A DNA stretch of 38,026 nucleotides from Lachnospiraceae bacterium (GCA_017617005.1 JAFZWW010000098.1:1-38026), one strand, 5' to 3'. Counted from the stretch's first letter, positions 24,334 to 33,515 are shown. Numbers and translations are program-made. Notes: generated by a model not told the origin, from the sequence alone.

Positions 24334-25779
24334 ATGCTCATATACGATACCGAAAAAAAGGGCGACAAGCCGATATATGAATATATATACGAATGCATCA
24401 AGCGGGATATCCACTCCGGCTCTCTTAAGAGCGGGGAAAAACTCCCCTCCAGAAGACAGATGGCACTCGATAACGGCATTGCGGAGATAACCGTCGCAAA
24501 TGCCTATTCCCAGCTGGTGACCGAAGGCTATATCGAGAGCCGCGAAAAGAGAGGATACTTCGTATCTTCCGATCTGGATGTGATCTGCAGCGGCGGTGTC
24601 TGCGAGGCCGTTCCGAAAAAGAGGATCTGCAATCTTGATGCGGAGCTTGTTGAGCCCAATGCGGGACAGAATGACGATTCGGTCATAAATCTTACCGATG
24701 CCGGCCTTCCCGAGGAGACCTTCCCCTTCGATACATGGTCGAGGATCGCAAGGAAGGTATTTACCGATGACAGGTCCGCCTGCATAAGGACGCCCGAAGC
24801 CAGGGGACTGCTCAGCCTCAGACAGGCGATAGCGGGATATCTCGAAAGGGCCAGGGGCTTTTCCGCAGATCCCGATCATATCGTCGTCGGACCCGGCTGC
24901 GAATACCTGAGCAATACGCTTCTGCAGCTCATCGGGGGAAGCTCCATGGTCGCAGTCGAAGACCCGGGATACATGTGCATATGCAAGGTTTATGAGTTCA
25001 GCGGACATAAATGTCTCCACATTCCGATAGATGAGAACGGACTTATCACAGAGGGACTTGCGGGAGGAAATGTCAGGATGATACACGTCTCGCCCTCGCA
25101 TCATTTCCCCACCGGGTGTGTGATGAGTGCGGCAAGGCGCGCTTCACTCGTTTCCTGGGCCGAGGAGACCGGTGCATGGATAGTCGAGGATGATTATGAT
25201 TCAGAATTCAGGTTCGAGGGAAAGCCCGTGCCTCCCATAGCCGCTTCGAATCCCGAAAGAGTCATATATATGAACACGTTCACAAGAACCCTGTCACCTT
25301 CGCTCCGTGTGGCGTACATGGTTCTTCCCGATGAACTTTATGATGTTTATTCAAAGAGGATGGATTTCGTATCGGGTACGGTATCCACTTCCGAACAGCT
25401 GACACTTGCGTCATTTATTTCGGACGGATACTACGAAAGACATCTGAGCAGAATGAGGAATTTTTACAGGAAAAGAAAGAAAGCCATCTTCGAGGAAATG
25501 GAAAGAAGCGGGCTTTCGGAGTATTTTGACGTTGAAGGTGACGGAAGCGGCATGACATTCATGCTCCGGGGAAAACTTCCGTTTGATGATAAAAAATTTA
25601 CCGGCCTCATCAGGGAGAAGGGACTGTCCATGAACTCCCTGGATGAGTATTGCTACAATACGCGAAAGATTTTGCCGGTGCGCTATGTCGTTAATTTCGG
25701 ATCTTTATCTGAAGAACGGTTCGCACATGCGGCTGAAGTGATGTGCGATGTAATGAGGAATTGTTTATGTCAAAGATAA
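24334..25779 (+). CDS. MocR family regulator (GntR winged helix plus aminotransferase-like domain), PdxR-like
   Basis: A 481-residue fusion: an N-terminal GntR-type winged helix at about 12-80 (SGEKLPSRRQMALDNGIAEI) and a fold-type I aminotransferase-like domain at about 115-475 that in this family binds PLP as effector. Seen: EDPGYMCI, HVSPSHHFPTGCVM and EDDYDSEFRFEGKP (285-298). At the site where MocR and aminotransferases keep the Schiff-base lysine (TFSKTL-like) this protein reads NTFTRTL, with R318 encoded by AGA at 25285-25287. It should therefore not form an internal aldimine. The divergent B6 kinase supports a PdxR-type role; the substitution questions it. No strong Shine-Dalgarno precedes ATG 24334. 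It overlaps the RND gene by 13 nt. Confidence 0.88.
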   Translation: MLIYDTEKKGDKPIYEYIYECIKRDIHSGSLKSGEKLPSRRQMALDNGIAEITVANAYSQLVTEGYIESREKRGYFVSSDLDVICSGGVCEAVPKKRICNLDAELVEPNAGQNDDSVINLTDAGLPEETFPFDTWSRIARKVFTDDRSACIRTPEARGLLSLRQAIAGYLERARGFSADPDHIVVGPGCEYLSNTLLQLIGGSSMVAVEDPGYMCICKVYEFSGHKCLHIPIDENGLITEGLAGGNVRMIHVSPSHHFPTGCVMSAARRASLVSWAEETGAWIVEDDYDSEFRFEGKPVPPIAASNPERVIYMNTFTRTLSPSLRVAYMVLPDELYDVYSKRMDFVSGTVSTSEQLTLASFISDGYYERHLSRMRNFYRKRKKAIFEEMERSGLSEYFDVEGDGSGMTFMLRGKLPFDDKKFTGLIREKGLSMNSLDEYCYNTRKILPVRYVVNFGSLSEERFAHAAEVMCDVMRNCLCQR

Positions 25780-28700
25780 GTGTCAAAAAACCGTTTACCG
25801 TGCTTGTCATGATCGTCATCATGATAGTGCTGGGTGTTGTAAGTATCATAAGGATGCAGCTCGATCTGCTTCCCCATATCAGCCTGCCATACGTTATCGT
25901 CATCACGACTTATCCGGGCGAATCTCCCGAATCGGTCGAAGAGACTATATCCAAGCCTCTCGAGCAGGCTCTCGGAACCATATCCGGCGTCAAGAATGTC
26001 TATTCCATCAGTAACGAGAACTACGGAATAGTCGAGCTTGAATTCGTCAGCGGAACCGATCTCGATTCCGTCATGGTCAAGATCTACACCCAGATAGATA
26101 CCGTAAGGGCCGGTTGGCCGGATGAGGTGGGAATCCCTTCGATAATGGAGATCTCCACCGATATGCTCGCGAACCAGTATCTCGCGGTTTCCTATGAGGG
26201 AATGAGCATCGATGAGCTTTCGAGATTTACAGAAGAGGTGATCACTCCGTCATTCGAAAGGCTTGACGGTGTCGCAAGCGTAAGCCCCAGCGGACTCATA
26301 GAAAAGACCGTACAGATAAGTCTCGATCAGGCTAAGGTGGATATCCTGAACGAGAAGATATATGCATATGCCGAGGAGCAGCTTGACGATGCTTTCGAGG
26401 ACATAATGGCAAACCAGGATGATCTCGACGAGGCCAGGGACAAGCTCATCCAGTCACAGAGGGATCTTGATGAAAGCCTTCAGGACCTTACCGACACATA
26501 TGCGGACCTTATCCAGTCGCAGTACGATCTGGTGGATTCGATCGAAGAGATCGATGATGCAAGACGTGAGCTCGATGACAAGAAGGTCGAACTTGAAGCG
26601 AAAAAGAATGAGGTGTATTCCGGTCTCGCACAGGCGGAGGATGCACTCAGACAGCTTGATAATTTAAGATCACAGCTCGGCACGGCCCAGGCTACAAAGC
26701 AGGGACTTGAGGCAACACTGGCCGGAATGAGTCCGAGCGATCCCGATTATGCCACCGTTCAGGGTCAGATCGCTGCCGCCGAAGCAGGAATTGCACAGCT
26801 TCAGGCCGGCATAAGTGCGATCGAATCGGGACTTGCCCAGGGAGGTATCAGAAGCTGGGCGGATCTCGAAAGAGCCAAAATGGAAGCCGCGACCCAGTTC
26901 GGTGCCGCAAGTGCCCAGATATCCATCGCACAGCAGCAGCTTGAATCGGCAAGGGACCAGGCAGAAGGCGGTCAGGAACAGATCGAGTCGGCTTATGAGC
27001 AGATCATGGACGGTTACGAGCAGATCCATGACGGCCAGGAACAGATCAACGAAGGCTGGGAATCATATTACGATGCGGTCGACCAGTTCAATGACGGTCT
27101 CGCACAGTTCGAGGTGCAGAGACGGGAAGCACTTAAGAAGGCCAACTCAAGCGAACTGCTCACCCTCCAGACCCTCGCACAGCTTATCTATGCACAGAAC
27201 TTCGATATGCCCGCAGGCTATATCGACGATAAGGATGACAATTCATGGCTCCTCAAAATAGGTAATGAATTCGATTCCATAGAAGAGATGGAGAACACTC
27301 CCCTTGTTGTAATAGACGGAGTCGGAACTGTTCTTCTTAAGGATGTCGCAAATATCACGATCATCGACAATGCCGATACCACCTTCACTAAGCTCGGTGT
27401 AAACGACGGCATCATCCTTTCCGTGTTCAAGAGCAGTGAAGCCGGCGCAAATGATGTTGCGAATACCTGCATCGACGAACTTCACAGACTTGAGGAGAAA
27501 TATCCCGGACTTAAGATCACCGTAATAATGGACCAGGGTGCATATATCGAGATGATCCTTTCTGTCGTCGTCAAGAATATGCTCATCGGTGCCGGACTTG
27601 CGATCCTCATACTCGCTCTTTTCCTCAAGGACTTCCTTCCTACGATCGTTGTCGCGATAAGCATACCGCTCTCCGTACTTTCCGCGCTTGTTGCGATGTA
27701 TTTCAGCGGAGTATCCATCAACATGATGAGCCTTTTCGGAATGAGCCTCGGTATAGGTATGCTCGTAGATAACTCGATAGTTGTTATGGAGAACATATAC
27801 CGATTGCGAGGGCGGGGTATAGAAGCCCCGCGTGCTTCGGTGCAGGGTGCGAGACAGGTATTCGGTGCGGTTACGGCATCTACCCTTACAACGATCTGCG
27901 TATTCTTCCCCATGGTATATACCGAGGGACTTATCAGGGAACTGATGATGCCCCTTGCGCTGACCATAATCTATACGCTGCTTTCATCGCTCCTTATATC
28001 GATGACGGTTGTTCCTGCGGCATGCTCGACGCTTTTGAAGAAGACGAGTCCCAAGCCTCATAAGCTTTTTGACAGGATACTCGATCTGTATGAGAAAGTA
28101 CTCAGCTTCTGTCTCCATGTGAAGATAGTACCCCTCGGACTTGCGGTCGGACTTCTTGCATTCAGTATTGTGATCGCACTTCGGTCCGGTATCGTCATGA
28201 TCCCCGATGCCGTATCACCCCAGATCCAGGGCTCTGTCACTCTTGATGAGAAGCTTTCAAGGGAAGAGTGCTACGAGAAGATGGGCACTCTTATCGAAAA
28301 GCTCAGCGTGATCGAAGGAGTGGAATCAGTCTGCGTAATGAGCGGCAGCTCCGATATGACTCTTCTTGTCGGAGCTTCAAGCGACAGCTACAACAGTTAC
28401 TCACTCATGATCCTCTGCGAGAATGAGGATGCGGGTGCGGCAGAGGTTCACGAGATCACGGATGCCATGTATGCCGTGGCGGACGAACTGGGCCTTGGCG
28501 AAACCTTCTCGATAACCTCCGGAATGGATGCCATGGACCAGATGCTCGGAAGCGGACTTTCGCTTTCGATATTCGGTGAGGATGTGGATGAGCTTAACAG
28601 GATCAGCGGCGATATCATGGACATCATTGCCACCGTTCCCGGATATACCGATATCTCCAACGGAAATGAGGACGCAAAGCAGATCCTCCATATGTACATT

Positions 28701-29798
28701 GACCGTGATGCCGCAATAAACGACGGACTTACCGTTGCCCAGATCTATCAGGCAATCTACGGAAAACTCACAACCTCGACCGTGGTCACCAGCGTTAATC
28801 TTGCGGGTGAGGATCTTGATGTCGAGATCGTTACCGGACTTGAGCCCATCAACGTCCAGAACATTATGGATTACACCTTCACGATCGATGACGAAGATGA
28901 GGACGGAAATGCGATAACCCGTGACGAACCCTTAAGCGAATATGCTTCGATCGTTACAGAGAACGGCCAGAAATCGATAAACAGACTCAACAGCAGCTAT
29001 TACATCACCGTTTCCGCTGCTGTTGAGGATGGCTACAACAACGCACTCCTTTCAAGAGAGCTCCTTCCCAAACTCGAAAACTACGAGCTTCCCAGCGGTT
29101 ACACCCTGGATGTCGGAGGCGAGACCGAGACCACGACCCAGATGATAAGTCAGATGGCACTTGTCCTTGCACTCGGACTCGTGCTCGTTTACCTGATCAT
29201 GGTCGCACAGTTCCAGAGTCTTCTTTCTCCCTTCATAATCCTGTTCACGATCCCCCTGGCATTTACCGGAGGATTCCTCGGACTCAGGTTCATGAAGGAG
29301 CCTGTTTCGATGATGTGCCTGATGGGACTGATGGTCCTCATGGGAACGGTCGTTAACAACGGTATCGTGTACGTCGATTACACGAACCAGCTCCGAAAAG
29401 GAGGACTTGCAAGACACGAAGCCCTCATTGCCGCAGGTAAGACCAGAATGCGTCCCATCCTGATGACCGCAATGACCACTATCCTGGCCGAGGCCAGCCT
29501 CTGCATAGGAGATTCACTCTCCTCACAGCTCGGAAAAGGCATGGGAATCGTCATTATAGGCGGACTTGCGTATGCAACACTCATGACGCTGTTTATAGTT
29601 CCCGTGATTTATGATATCTTATTTAGGAAACAGCCGCTTGATATCGATACCGGTTCCGAGAACCTTGACGATATCCCCGATGATGCGGCGGAATTCTTAA
29701 AGGAGAAAAGAGAACGTGAGCAGATTGTTACTCAGAAACCCGCTTCTGACGGACCCGAAGACGGGAACGCAGATGAAAGCGGATCTGATCCTGAATGA
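25767..29798 (+). CDS. RND-type efflux permease with large coiled-coil insert
   Basis: A 1343-residue RND-superfamily (AcrB/SwrC-like) permease. The duplicated layout is clear: membrane segment at about 11-30, extracellular porter region, five or six segments at about 600-760 with the proton-relay motif GMLVDNSIVVMENI, then the second half with segments near 780-800 and from about 1130 on. Unlike AcrB (about 1050), it carries a Gln/Glu/Asp-rich coiled coil at about 204-458 in the first porter domain, with heptads such as YEQIMDG-YEQIHDG-QEQINEG. No adaptor or outer-membrane gene is present. The start ATG 25767 has GAGGAA at 25755-25760 within the regulator gene. The substrate is unknown; export of lipids or drugs is possible. 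Confidence 0.92.
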   Translation: MSKISVKKPFTVLVMIVIMIVLGVVSIIRMQLDLLPHISLPYVIVITTYPGESPESVEETISKPLEQALGTISGVKNVYSISNENYGIVELEFVSGTDLDSVMVKIYTQIDTVRAGWPDEVGIPSIMEISTDMLANQYLAVSYEGMSIDELSRFTEEVITPSFERLDGVASVSPSGLIEKTVQISLDQAKVDILNEKIYAYAEEQLDDAFEDIMANQDDLDEARDKLIQSQRDLDESLQDLTDTYADLIQSQYDLVDSIEEIDDARRELDDKKVELEAKKNEVYSGLAQAEDALRQLDNLRSQLGTAQATKQGLEATLAGMSPSDPDYATVQGQIAAAEAGIAQLQAGISAIESGLAQGGIRSWADLERAKMEAATQFGAASAQISIAQQQLESARDQAEGGQEQIESAYEQIMDGYEQIHDGQEQINEGWESYYDAVDQFNDGLAQFEVQRREALKKANSSELLTLQTLAQLIYAQNFDMPAGYIDDKDDNSWLLKIGNEFDSIEEMENTPLVVIDGVGTVLLKDVANITIIDNADTTFTKLGVNDGIILSVFKSSEAGANDVANTCIDELHRLEEKYPGLKITVIMDQGAYIEMILSVVVKNMLIGAGLAILILALFLKDFLPTIVVAISIPLSVLSALVAMYFSGVSINMMSLFGMSLGIGMLVDNSIVVMENIYRLRGRGIEAPRASVQGARQVFGAVTASTLTTICVFFPMVYTEGLIRELMMPLALTIIYTLLSSLLISMTVVPAACSTLLKKTSPKPHKLFDRILDLYEKVLSFCLHVKIVPLGLAVGLLAFSIVIALRSGIVMIPDAVSPQIQGSVTLDEKLSREECYEKMGTLIEKLSVIEGVESVCVMSGSSDMTLLVGASSDSYNSYSLMILCENEDAGAAEVHEITDAMYAVADELGLGETFSITSGMDAMDQMLGSGLSLSIFGEDVDELNRISGDIMDIIATVPGYTDISNGNEDAKQILHMYIDRDAAINDGLTVAQIYQAIYGKLTTSTVVTSVNLAGEDLDVEIVTGLEPINVQNIMDYTFTIDDEDEDGNAITRDEPLSEYASIVTENGQKSINRLNSSYYITVSAAVEDGYNNALLSRELLPKLENYELPSGYTLDVGGETETTTQMISQMALVLALGLVLVYLIMVAQFQSLLSPFIILFTIPLAFTGGFLGLRFMKEPVSMMCLMGLMVLMGTVVNNGIVYVDYTNQLRKGGLARHEALIAAGKTRMRPILMTAMTTILAEASLCIGDSLSSQLGKGMGIVIIGGLAYATLMTLFIVPVIYDILFRKQPLDIDTGSENLDDIPDDAAEFLKEKREREQIVTQKPASDGPEDGNADESGSDPE

Positions 29799-31008
29799 CA
29801 GCGTTGTCGAAAAGATCATTCCTTTAACTGACACAGATGTCAGCGAAAACACCGGAGAATTCGACGAAGTAATCGATGCCGCGGGACTTATCGCGGCACC
29901 GGGACTTGTCGACGTACATGTGCACTTCAGGGATCCCGGCTTTACCGCAAAGGAGGACATCCATACCGGAGCCGCGGCTGCGGCAAAGGGCGGATATACT
30001 TCCGTTGTCATGATGGGAAATACCGATCCCAGGTGCGATAATATCGAAACCCTTCGCTATATGCAGGAAAAGGCCGCAGCTGAGCCCATACATATCTATG
30101 TTACCTGCAATGCGACCATGGGAATGAAGGGCGAGGAGCTTACCGACATTGAAGCACTTCATAAAGCGGGTGCGGTGGGCGTTACCGATGACGGACTTCC
30201 CATAATGGATCACGGCATCCTCACACAGGTATTCTTAAAGGCAGCCTCATGCGGCATTCCCGTCAGCCTTCACGAAGAGGATCCTTCACTTATCGAAAAT
30301 AACGGAGTAAACCGCGGAAAAGCATCTGACCACTTCGGTATCGGCGGTTCTCCTTCAGAAGCTGAATATTCACTTATAAAACGAGATCTTCAGATAGCTT
30401 CCGGAACGGGAGTCAGCGTGGATATCCAGCACATCTCAACGGCGGAAGGCGTCGAGGCCGTAAGACAGGCCAAAAGGGACGGAGTAAATGTCCACGCCGA
30501 AGCCACTCCCCACCATTTTACCCTTACCGACGATGCGGTCATCGCATACGGCACCAATGCCAAGATGAATCCGCCTCTCAGATCGGAAAGCGACCGTATG
30601 GCGATCATAAATGGACTGCAGGACGGAACCATTGATATGATCGCAACGGATCACGCACCCCACACATCCGAAGAAAAAGCACTTCCCATAACCAAGGCAC
30701 CGAGCGGGATTATCGGACTTGAGACCGCACTCGGACTCGGCATCACCGAGCTTGTCAAAAAGGGCTATCTTTCTATGATGGATCTTCTGAGAGTCATGAC
30801 CATCGGACCTGCGCAGGTTTACGGTCTCGATGCCGGATATATAGCTGAGGGAGGCCCCGCGGACATTGTCCTCATCGATCCCGATGCGGAGTGGACGGTT
30901 GAGGATGATTTCGCATCCAAGGCACACAACACTCCCTTCATAGGAAGAAAGCTTACGGGCAAAGTAATTATGACGATTGCGTCAGGTAAGATCGTTTACG
31001 GAAAATAA
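29716..31008 (+). CDS. pyrC: Dihydroorotase (class I)
   Basis: A 430-residue dihydroorotase, third step of pyrimidine synthesis (carbamoyl aspartate to dihydroorotate). Zinc ligands are in DVHVHFRDPG (HVH at 68-70), with HISTAEG and ATDHAPH further on. Length and the HFRDPG form fit class I PyrC. The start is GTG 29716, preceded by AAGGAG (29699-29704) inside the RND gene, giving an 83-nt out-of-frame overlap. It is supported because residues 1-30 (LLLRNPLLTDPKTGT... ADLILND) form the conserved N-terminal strands of the amidohydrolase; ATG 29770 would delete them. pyrK follows after 19 nt. Confidence 0.95.
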   Translation: MSRLLLRNPLLTDPKTGTQMKADLILNDSVVEKIIPLTDTDVSENTGEFDEVIDAAGLIAAPGLVDVHVHFRDPGFTAKEDIHTGAAAAAKGGYTSVVMMGNTDPRCDNIETLRYMQEKAAAEPIHIYVTCNATMGMKGEELTDIEALHKAGAVGVTDDGLPIMDHGILTQVFLKAASCGIPVSLHEEDPSLIENNGVNRGKASDHFGIGGSPSEAEYSLIKRDLQIASGTGVSVDIQHISTAEGVEAVRQAKRDGVNVHAEATPHHFTLTDDAVIAYGTNAKMNPPLRSESDRMAIINGLQDGTIDMIATDHAPHTSEEKALPITKAPSGIIGLETALGLGITELVKKGYLSMMDLLRVMTIGPAQVYGLDAGYIAEGGPADIVLIDPDAEWTVEDDFASKAHNTPFIGRKLTGKVIMTIASGKIVYGK

Positions 31009-31027
31009 AGAGTACGGAGAAATCTAA

Positions 31028-31822
31028 ATGAAAAAGAAGACAGTCGGGAAGGTTCTGAGCCAGAAAAGCCTTGCCCCCGGAATATACGATCTGGAGATAG
31101 AAACCTGCCTTGCGCAGGATGCAAAAGCGGGACAGTTTGTCGGCGTATATACGAAGGATGCATCGGCGCTTCTCCCCAGGCCCATAAGTATCTGCGGGGT
31201 GTCGGATGACAAAAAGAGCATCAGGCTCGTATACCGCGTTGCGGGAAAGGGAACGGATGAGTTCTCGCATCTGAAGGAAGGAGACGATGTCACTCTCCTC
31301 GGAGTTCTCGGAAACGGATACGATATAGATAGGATCAAAACACTCGGAAATTCCGACACGCCTGTCAGAGCACTTCTTCTCGGAGGAGGTATCGGAGTCC
31401 CTCCGATGCTCGAACTTTCAAAAGAACTGTCGACAGCGGGCGTAAAGGTCATCTCGGTAATGGGATACAGGAATAATGACACTTTCCTGCTTGATGAGTT
31501 CAAAAAGTATTCTGACACATATGTCGCTTCCGAAGACGGCAGTGTCGGAACCAAAGGAAACGTTCTCGATGCCGTAAGGGAGAACGGGATCGGATTCGAC
31601 TGCATCTGTGCATGCGGACCGATGCCCATGCTCAGGGCGATAAAGGAATTCGCGGGAGACAGGACGGCATTTATCTCACTCGAAGAGAGAATGGCATGCG
31701 GAGTCGGTGCCTGCCTCGGCTGCGTGGTAAAAACGGCAAAAGAGGACGCACATTCCCATGTGAACAATGCCCGCATCTGCACGGACGGACCCGTATTTGA
31801 AGCATCGGAGGTGGAGATATGA
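31028..31822 (+). CDS. pyrK: Dihydroorotate dehydrogenase B electron transfer subunit PyrK
   Basis: A 264-residue flavoprotein that passes electrons from dihydroorotate dehydrogenase to NAD+. FAD domain: LLPRPISIC (RPISI at 51-55) and the YRVAGKGTDEFS loop. NAD domain: LLLGGGIGVPPML (117-129). The C-terminal [2Fe-2S] site has C224, C229, C232 and C251 in the arrangement usual for PyrK. It overlaps pyrD by 4 nt (ATGA), so the two subunits are translationally coupled. Confidence 0.97.
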   Translation: MKKKTVGKVLSQKSLAPGIYDLEIETCLAQDAKAGQFVGVYTKDASALLPRPISICGVSDDKKSIRLVYRVAGKGTDEFSHLKEGDDVTLLGVLGNGYDIDRIKTLGNSDTPVRALLLGGGIGVPPMLELSKELSTAGVKVISVMGYRNNDTFLLDEFKKYSDTYVASEDGSVGTKGNVLDAVRENGIGFDCICACGPMPMLRAIKEFAGDRTAFISLEERMACGVGACLGCVVKTAKEDAHSHVNNARICTDGPVFEASEVEI

Positions 31823-32724
31823 TAAACACGCAGGTCACCATAGCCGGTGTCACATTCAAAAATCCCGTCATGGAAGGCTCCGGAACATTCGGATCCGGTA
31901 TGGAATATTCGGAATTTGTGGATCTTAACAGGCTCGGTGCGGTAGTCACCAAGGGAGTCGCAAATGTTCCCTGGCCCGGTAACCCCACACCCAGGGTGTG
32001 CGAGGTATACGGAGGAATGCTCAATGCCATCGGACTTCAGAATCCCGGTATCGAAGTATTCTGTGAAAGGGATCTGCCCTTCCTTTCAAATTATGACACG
32101 AAGGTCATAGTCAATGTCTGCGGAAGATCCGTTGAAGACTACATCGAGGTTGTCGAAAGACTCTCCGATGAGCCGAGAGCAGATATGCTCGAGATCAACG
32201 TATCATGCCCCAATGTCAAGGAGGGCGCGATAGCATTCGGAACCGACCCCGCAGCGCTTTCGAACATTACCAAAGAGATCAAGGCACATACCAAAAAGCC
32301 CGTCATCATGAAGCTGACCCCCAATGTCACGAACATTGCCGAGATGGCGAAGGTTGCGGAGGATGCCGGTGCGGATGCGATATCCCTCATCAATACCATC
32401 ACCGGAATGAAGATCGATATCGAAAGAAGGAAGTTCGCACTTGCCAATAAGACCGGCGGAATGAGCGGACCCGCGATCAAGCCCATCGCCGTCAGGATGG
32501 TATACCAGGCATCACATGCCGTTAAGATCCCCGTCATCGGAATGGGCGGAATAGCGACCGCCGAGGACGCTATCGAATTCATGATGGCAGGAGCCACCGC
32601 CGTCAGCGTCGGAATGATGAACTTCGTTAACCCCTACGCAACTGTCGAGTGTGTAGAGGGGATCGAAAAGTATCTCGAGCGCCACGGAATCGAAGATATC
32701 AATGAACTGATCGGATGTGTGTGA
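31819..32724 (+). CDS. pyrD: Dihydroorotate dehydrogenase B catalytic subunit
   Basis: A 301-residue class 1B dihydroorotate dehydrogenase (FMN). The active-site base is C130 in EINVSCPNVKEG, the same residue number as in the Lactococcus PyrDB enzyme. Other signs are FKNPVMEGSGTFGSG near the start, LKLTPNVT-type strand (MKLTPNVTNI), and the FMN phosphate loop IGMGGIATAEDA. Class 1B and the partner pyrK mean NAD+ is the electron acceptor. It ends the long plus-strand run that begins with the MocR regulator; no strong terminator follows. Confidence 0.97.
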   Translation: MINTQVTIAGVTFKNPVMEGSGTFGSGMEYSEFVDLNRLGAVVTKGVANVPWPGNPTPRVCEVYGGMLNAIGLQNPGIEVFCERDLPFLSNYDTKVIVNVCGRSVEDYIEVVERLSDEPRADMLEINVSCPNVKEGAIAFGTDPAALSNITKEIKAHTKKPVIMKLTPNVTNIAEMAKVAEDAGADAISLINTITGMKIDIERRKFALANKTGGMSGPAIKPIAVRMVYQASHAVKIPVIGMGGIATAEDAIEFMMAGATAVSVGMMNFVNPYATVECVEGIEKYLERHGIEDINELIGCV

Positions 32725-32744
32725 TATAATTCCTTTACAGCCAC

Positions 32745-32772
32745 TAAAGGATCGGACAGGACAGTCCGATAT
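32745..32772 (+). promoter_or_regulatory. Sigma-28 (SigD/FliA)-type promoter
   Basis: TAAA (32745-32748), 16-nt spacer, TCCGATAT (32765-32772): one mismatch from the motility consensus GCCGATAT. The same spacer length and the same initial T occur before flgM at 37057. It also forms a hairpin ATCGGAC/GTCCGAT (32751-32770). A TATAAT at 32725-32730 with a weak -35 could add sigma-A activity. Confidence 0.62.
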
Positions 32773-32845
32773 AGATAATGTAATCATGGATGATTTGTTT
32801 CTTTTGCATTGAAAGATGCGAAAAAGAACGCGAAAGGAGAGACGT

Positions 32846-33454
32846 ATGAATGTAAACGGAGTTACATCCTCTCAGGCGGCAAATGCGTACTCGGCTTATA
32901 CTTCCCAGACAAAGGCAAAAGAAGTCGCAAAGGACGCAACCACTAATGAAGAGGCAGCAGCGGTATACGAACCCTCGGGTCAGACCGCTGAGACGGGCAA
33001 GACCTATACACCCAATACCGATCTCGTAAACAAGCTTAAGGCAGAAGCCGATGCAAGGACCGAAAGCCTCCGCAGCCTCGTGGAGAAGCTTCTGGGCCAG
33101 CAGGCCACTAAATACGGAGAGGCTACCGACATCTGGTCATTCCTTAAGGATGGCAATTTCGAGGTTGATCCCGAGACCAAGGCGCAGGCACAGGCAGACA
33201 TCGCCGAGGATGGTTATTGGGGAGTCGAAAAGACCAGCGACCGTATCGTTCAGTTCGCTACAGCACTTACAGGCGGAGATCCCGACAAGATCGACAGTAT
33301 GATCGAAGCCTTCAAAAAAGGATATGCGCAGGCGGAAGAGACATGGGGCGGAAAGCTTCCCGAGATCTCACAGAAAACCTACGATGCCGTTCTCAGCAAA
33401 TTCGAAAAGCTCAAGACCGGCGAAACAGATCCTTCGGAATATCTTAACAGATGA
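32846..33454 (+). CDS. Uncharacterised protein, DUF5610-like, probable motility regulon
   Basis: A 202-residue soluble protein with no signal peptide or membrane segment. The first 45 residues are Ala/Thr/Ser-rich and look disordered (MNVNGVTSSQAANAYSAYTS). The helical C-terminal half contains IVQFATALTGGDPDKIDSMI, GYAQAEETWGGKLPEISQ and KTYDAVLSKFEKL, which I recognise as similar to DUF5610-type proteins of unknown function; this is from memory and unsearched. AAAGGAGAG (32833-32841) fixes ATG 32846 although the frame is open from 32816. It has a sigma-28-type promoter and a strong terminator, so it is a single-gene unit likely expressed with flagellar genes. The N-terminus resembles that of some flagellin-class secreted proteins, but that is weak. 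Confidence 0.7.
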   Translation: MNVNGVTSSQAANAYSAYTSQTKAKEVAKDATTNEEAAAVYEPSGQTAETGKTYTPNTDLVNKLKAEADARTESLRSLVEKLLGQQATKYGEATDIWSFLKDGNFEVDPETKAQAQADIAEDGYWGVEKTSDRIVQFATALTGGDPDKIDSMIEAFKKGYAQAEETWGGKLPEISQKTYDAVLSKFEKLKTGETDPSEYLNR

Positions 33455-33473
33455 TCCTTTCATCCATGATCAC

Positions 33474-33510
33474 AAAAGCTCCTCCCACCTACCCGGGAGG
33501 GGCTTTTTTT
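33474..33510 (+). terminator. Intrinsic terminator after the DUF5610-like gene
   Basis: AAAAGCTCCTCCC (33474-33486), 8-nt loop, GGGAGGGGCTTTT (33495-33507) with one G:T pair, then further T residues to 33510. Confidence 0.92.
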
Positions 33511-33515
33511 GTACA

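Noticed and set aside
26970..27070. Tandem DNA repeat in the RND gene
   Set aside because: It is coding heptad repetition (EQI..G units) in a coiled coil; the nucleotide copies are diverged and do not form a separate repeat element.
32751..32770. Terminator of pyrD at the ATCGGAC/GTCCGAT hairpin
   Set aside because: No T-tract follows, and the sequence coincides with a good sigma-28 promoter, which is the better reading.
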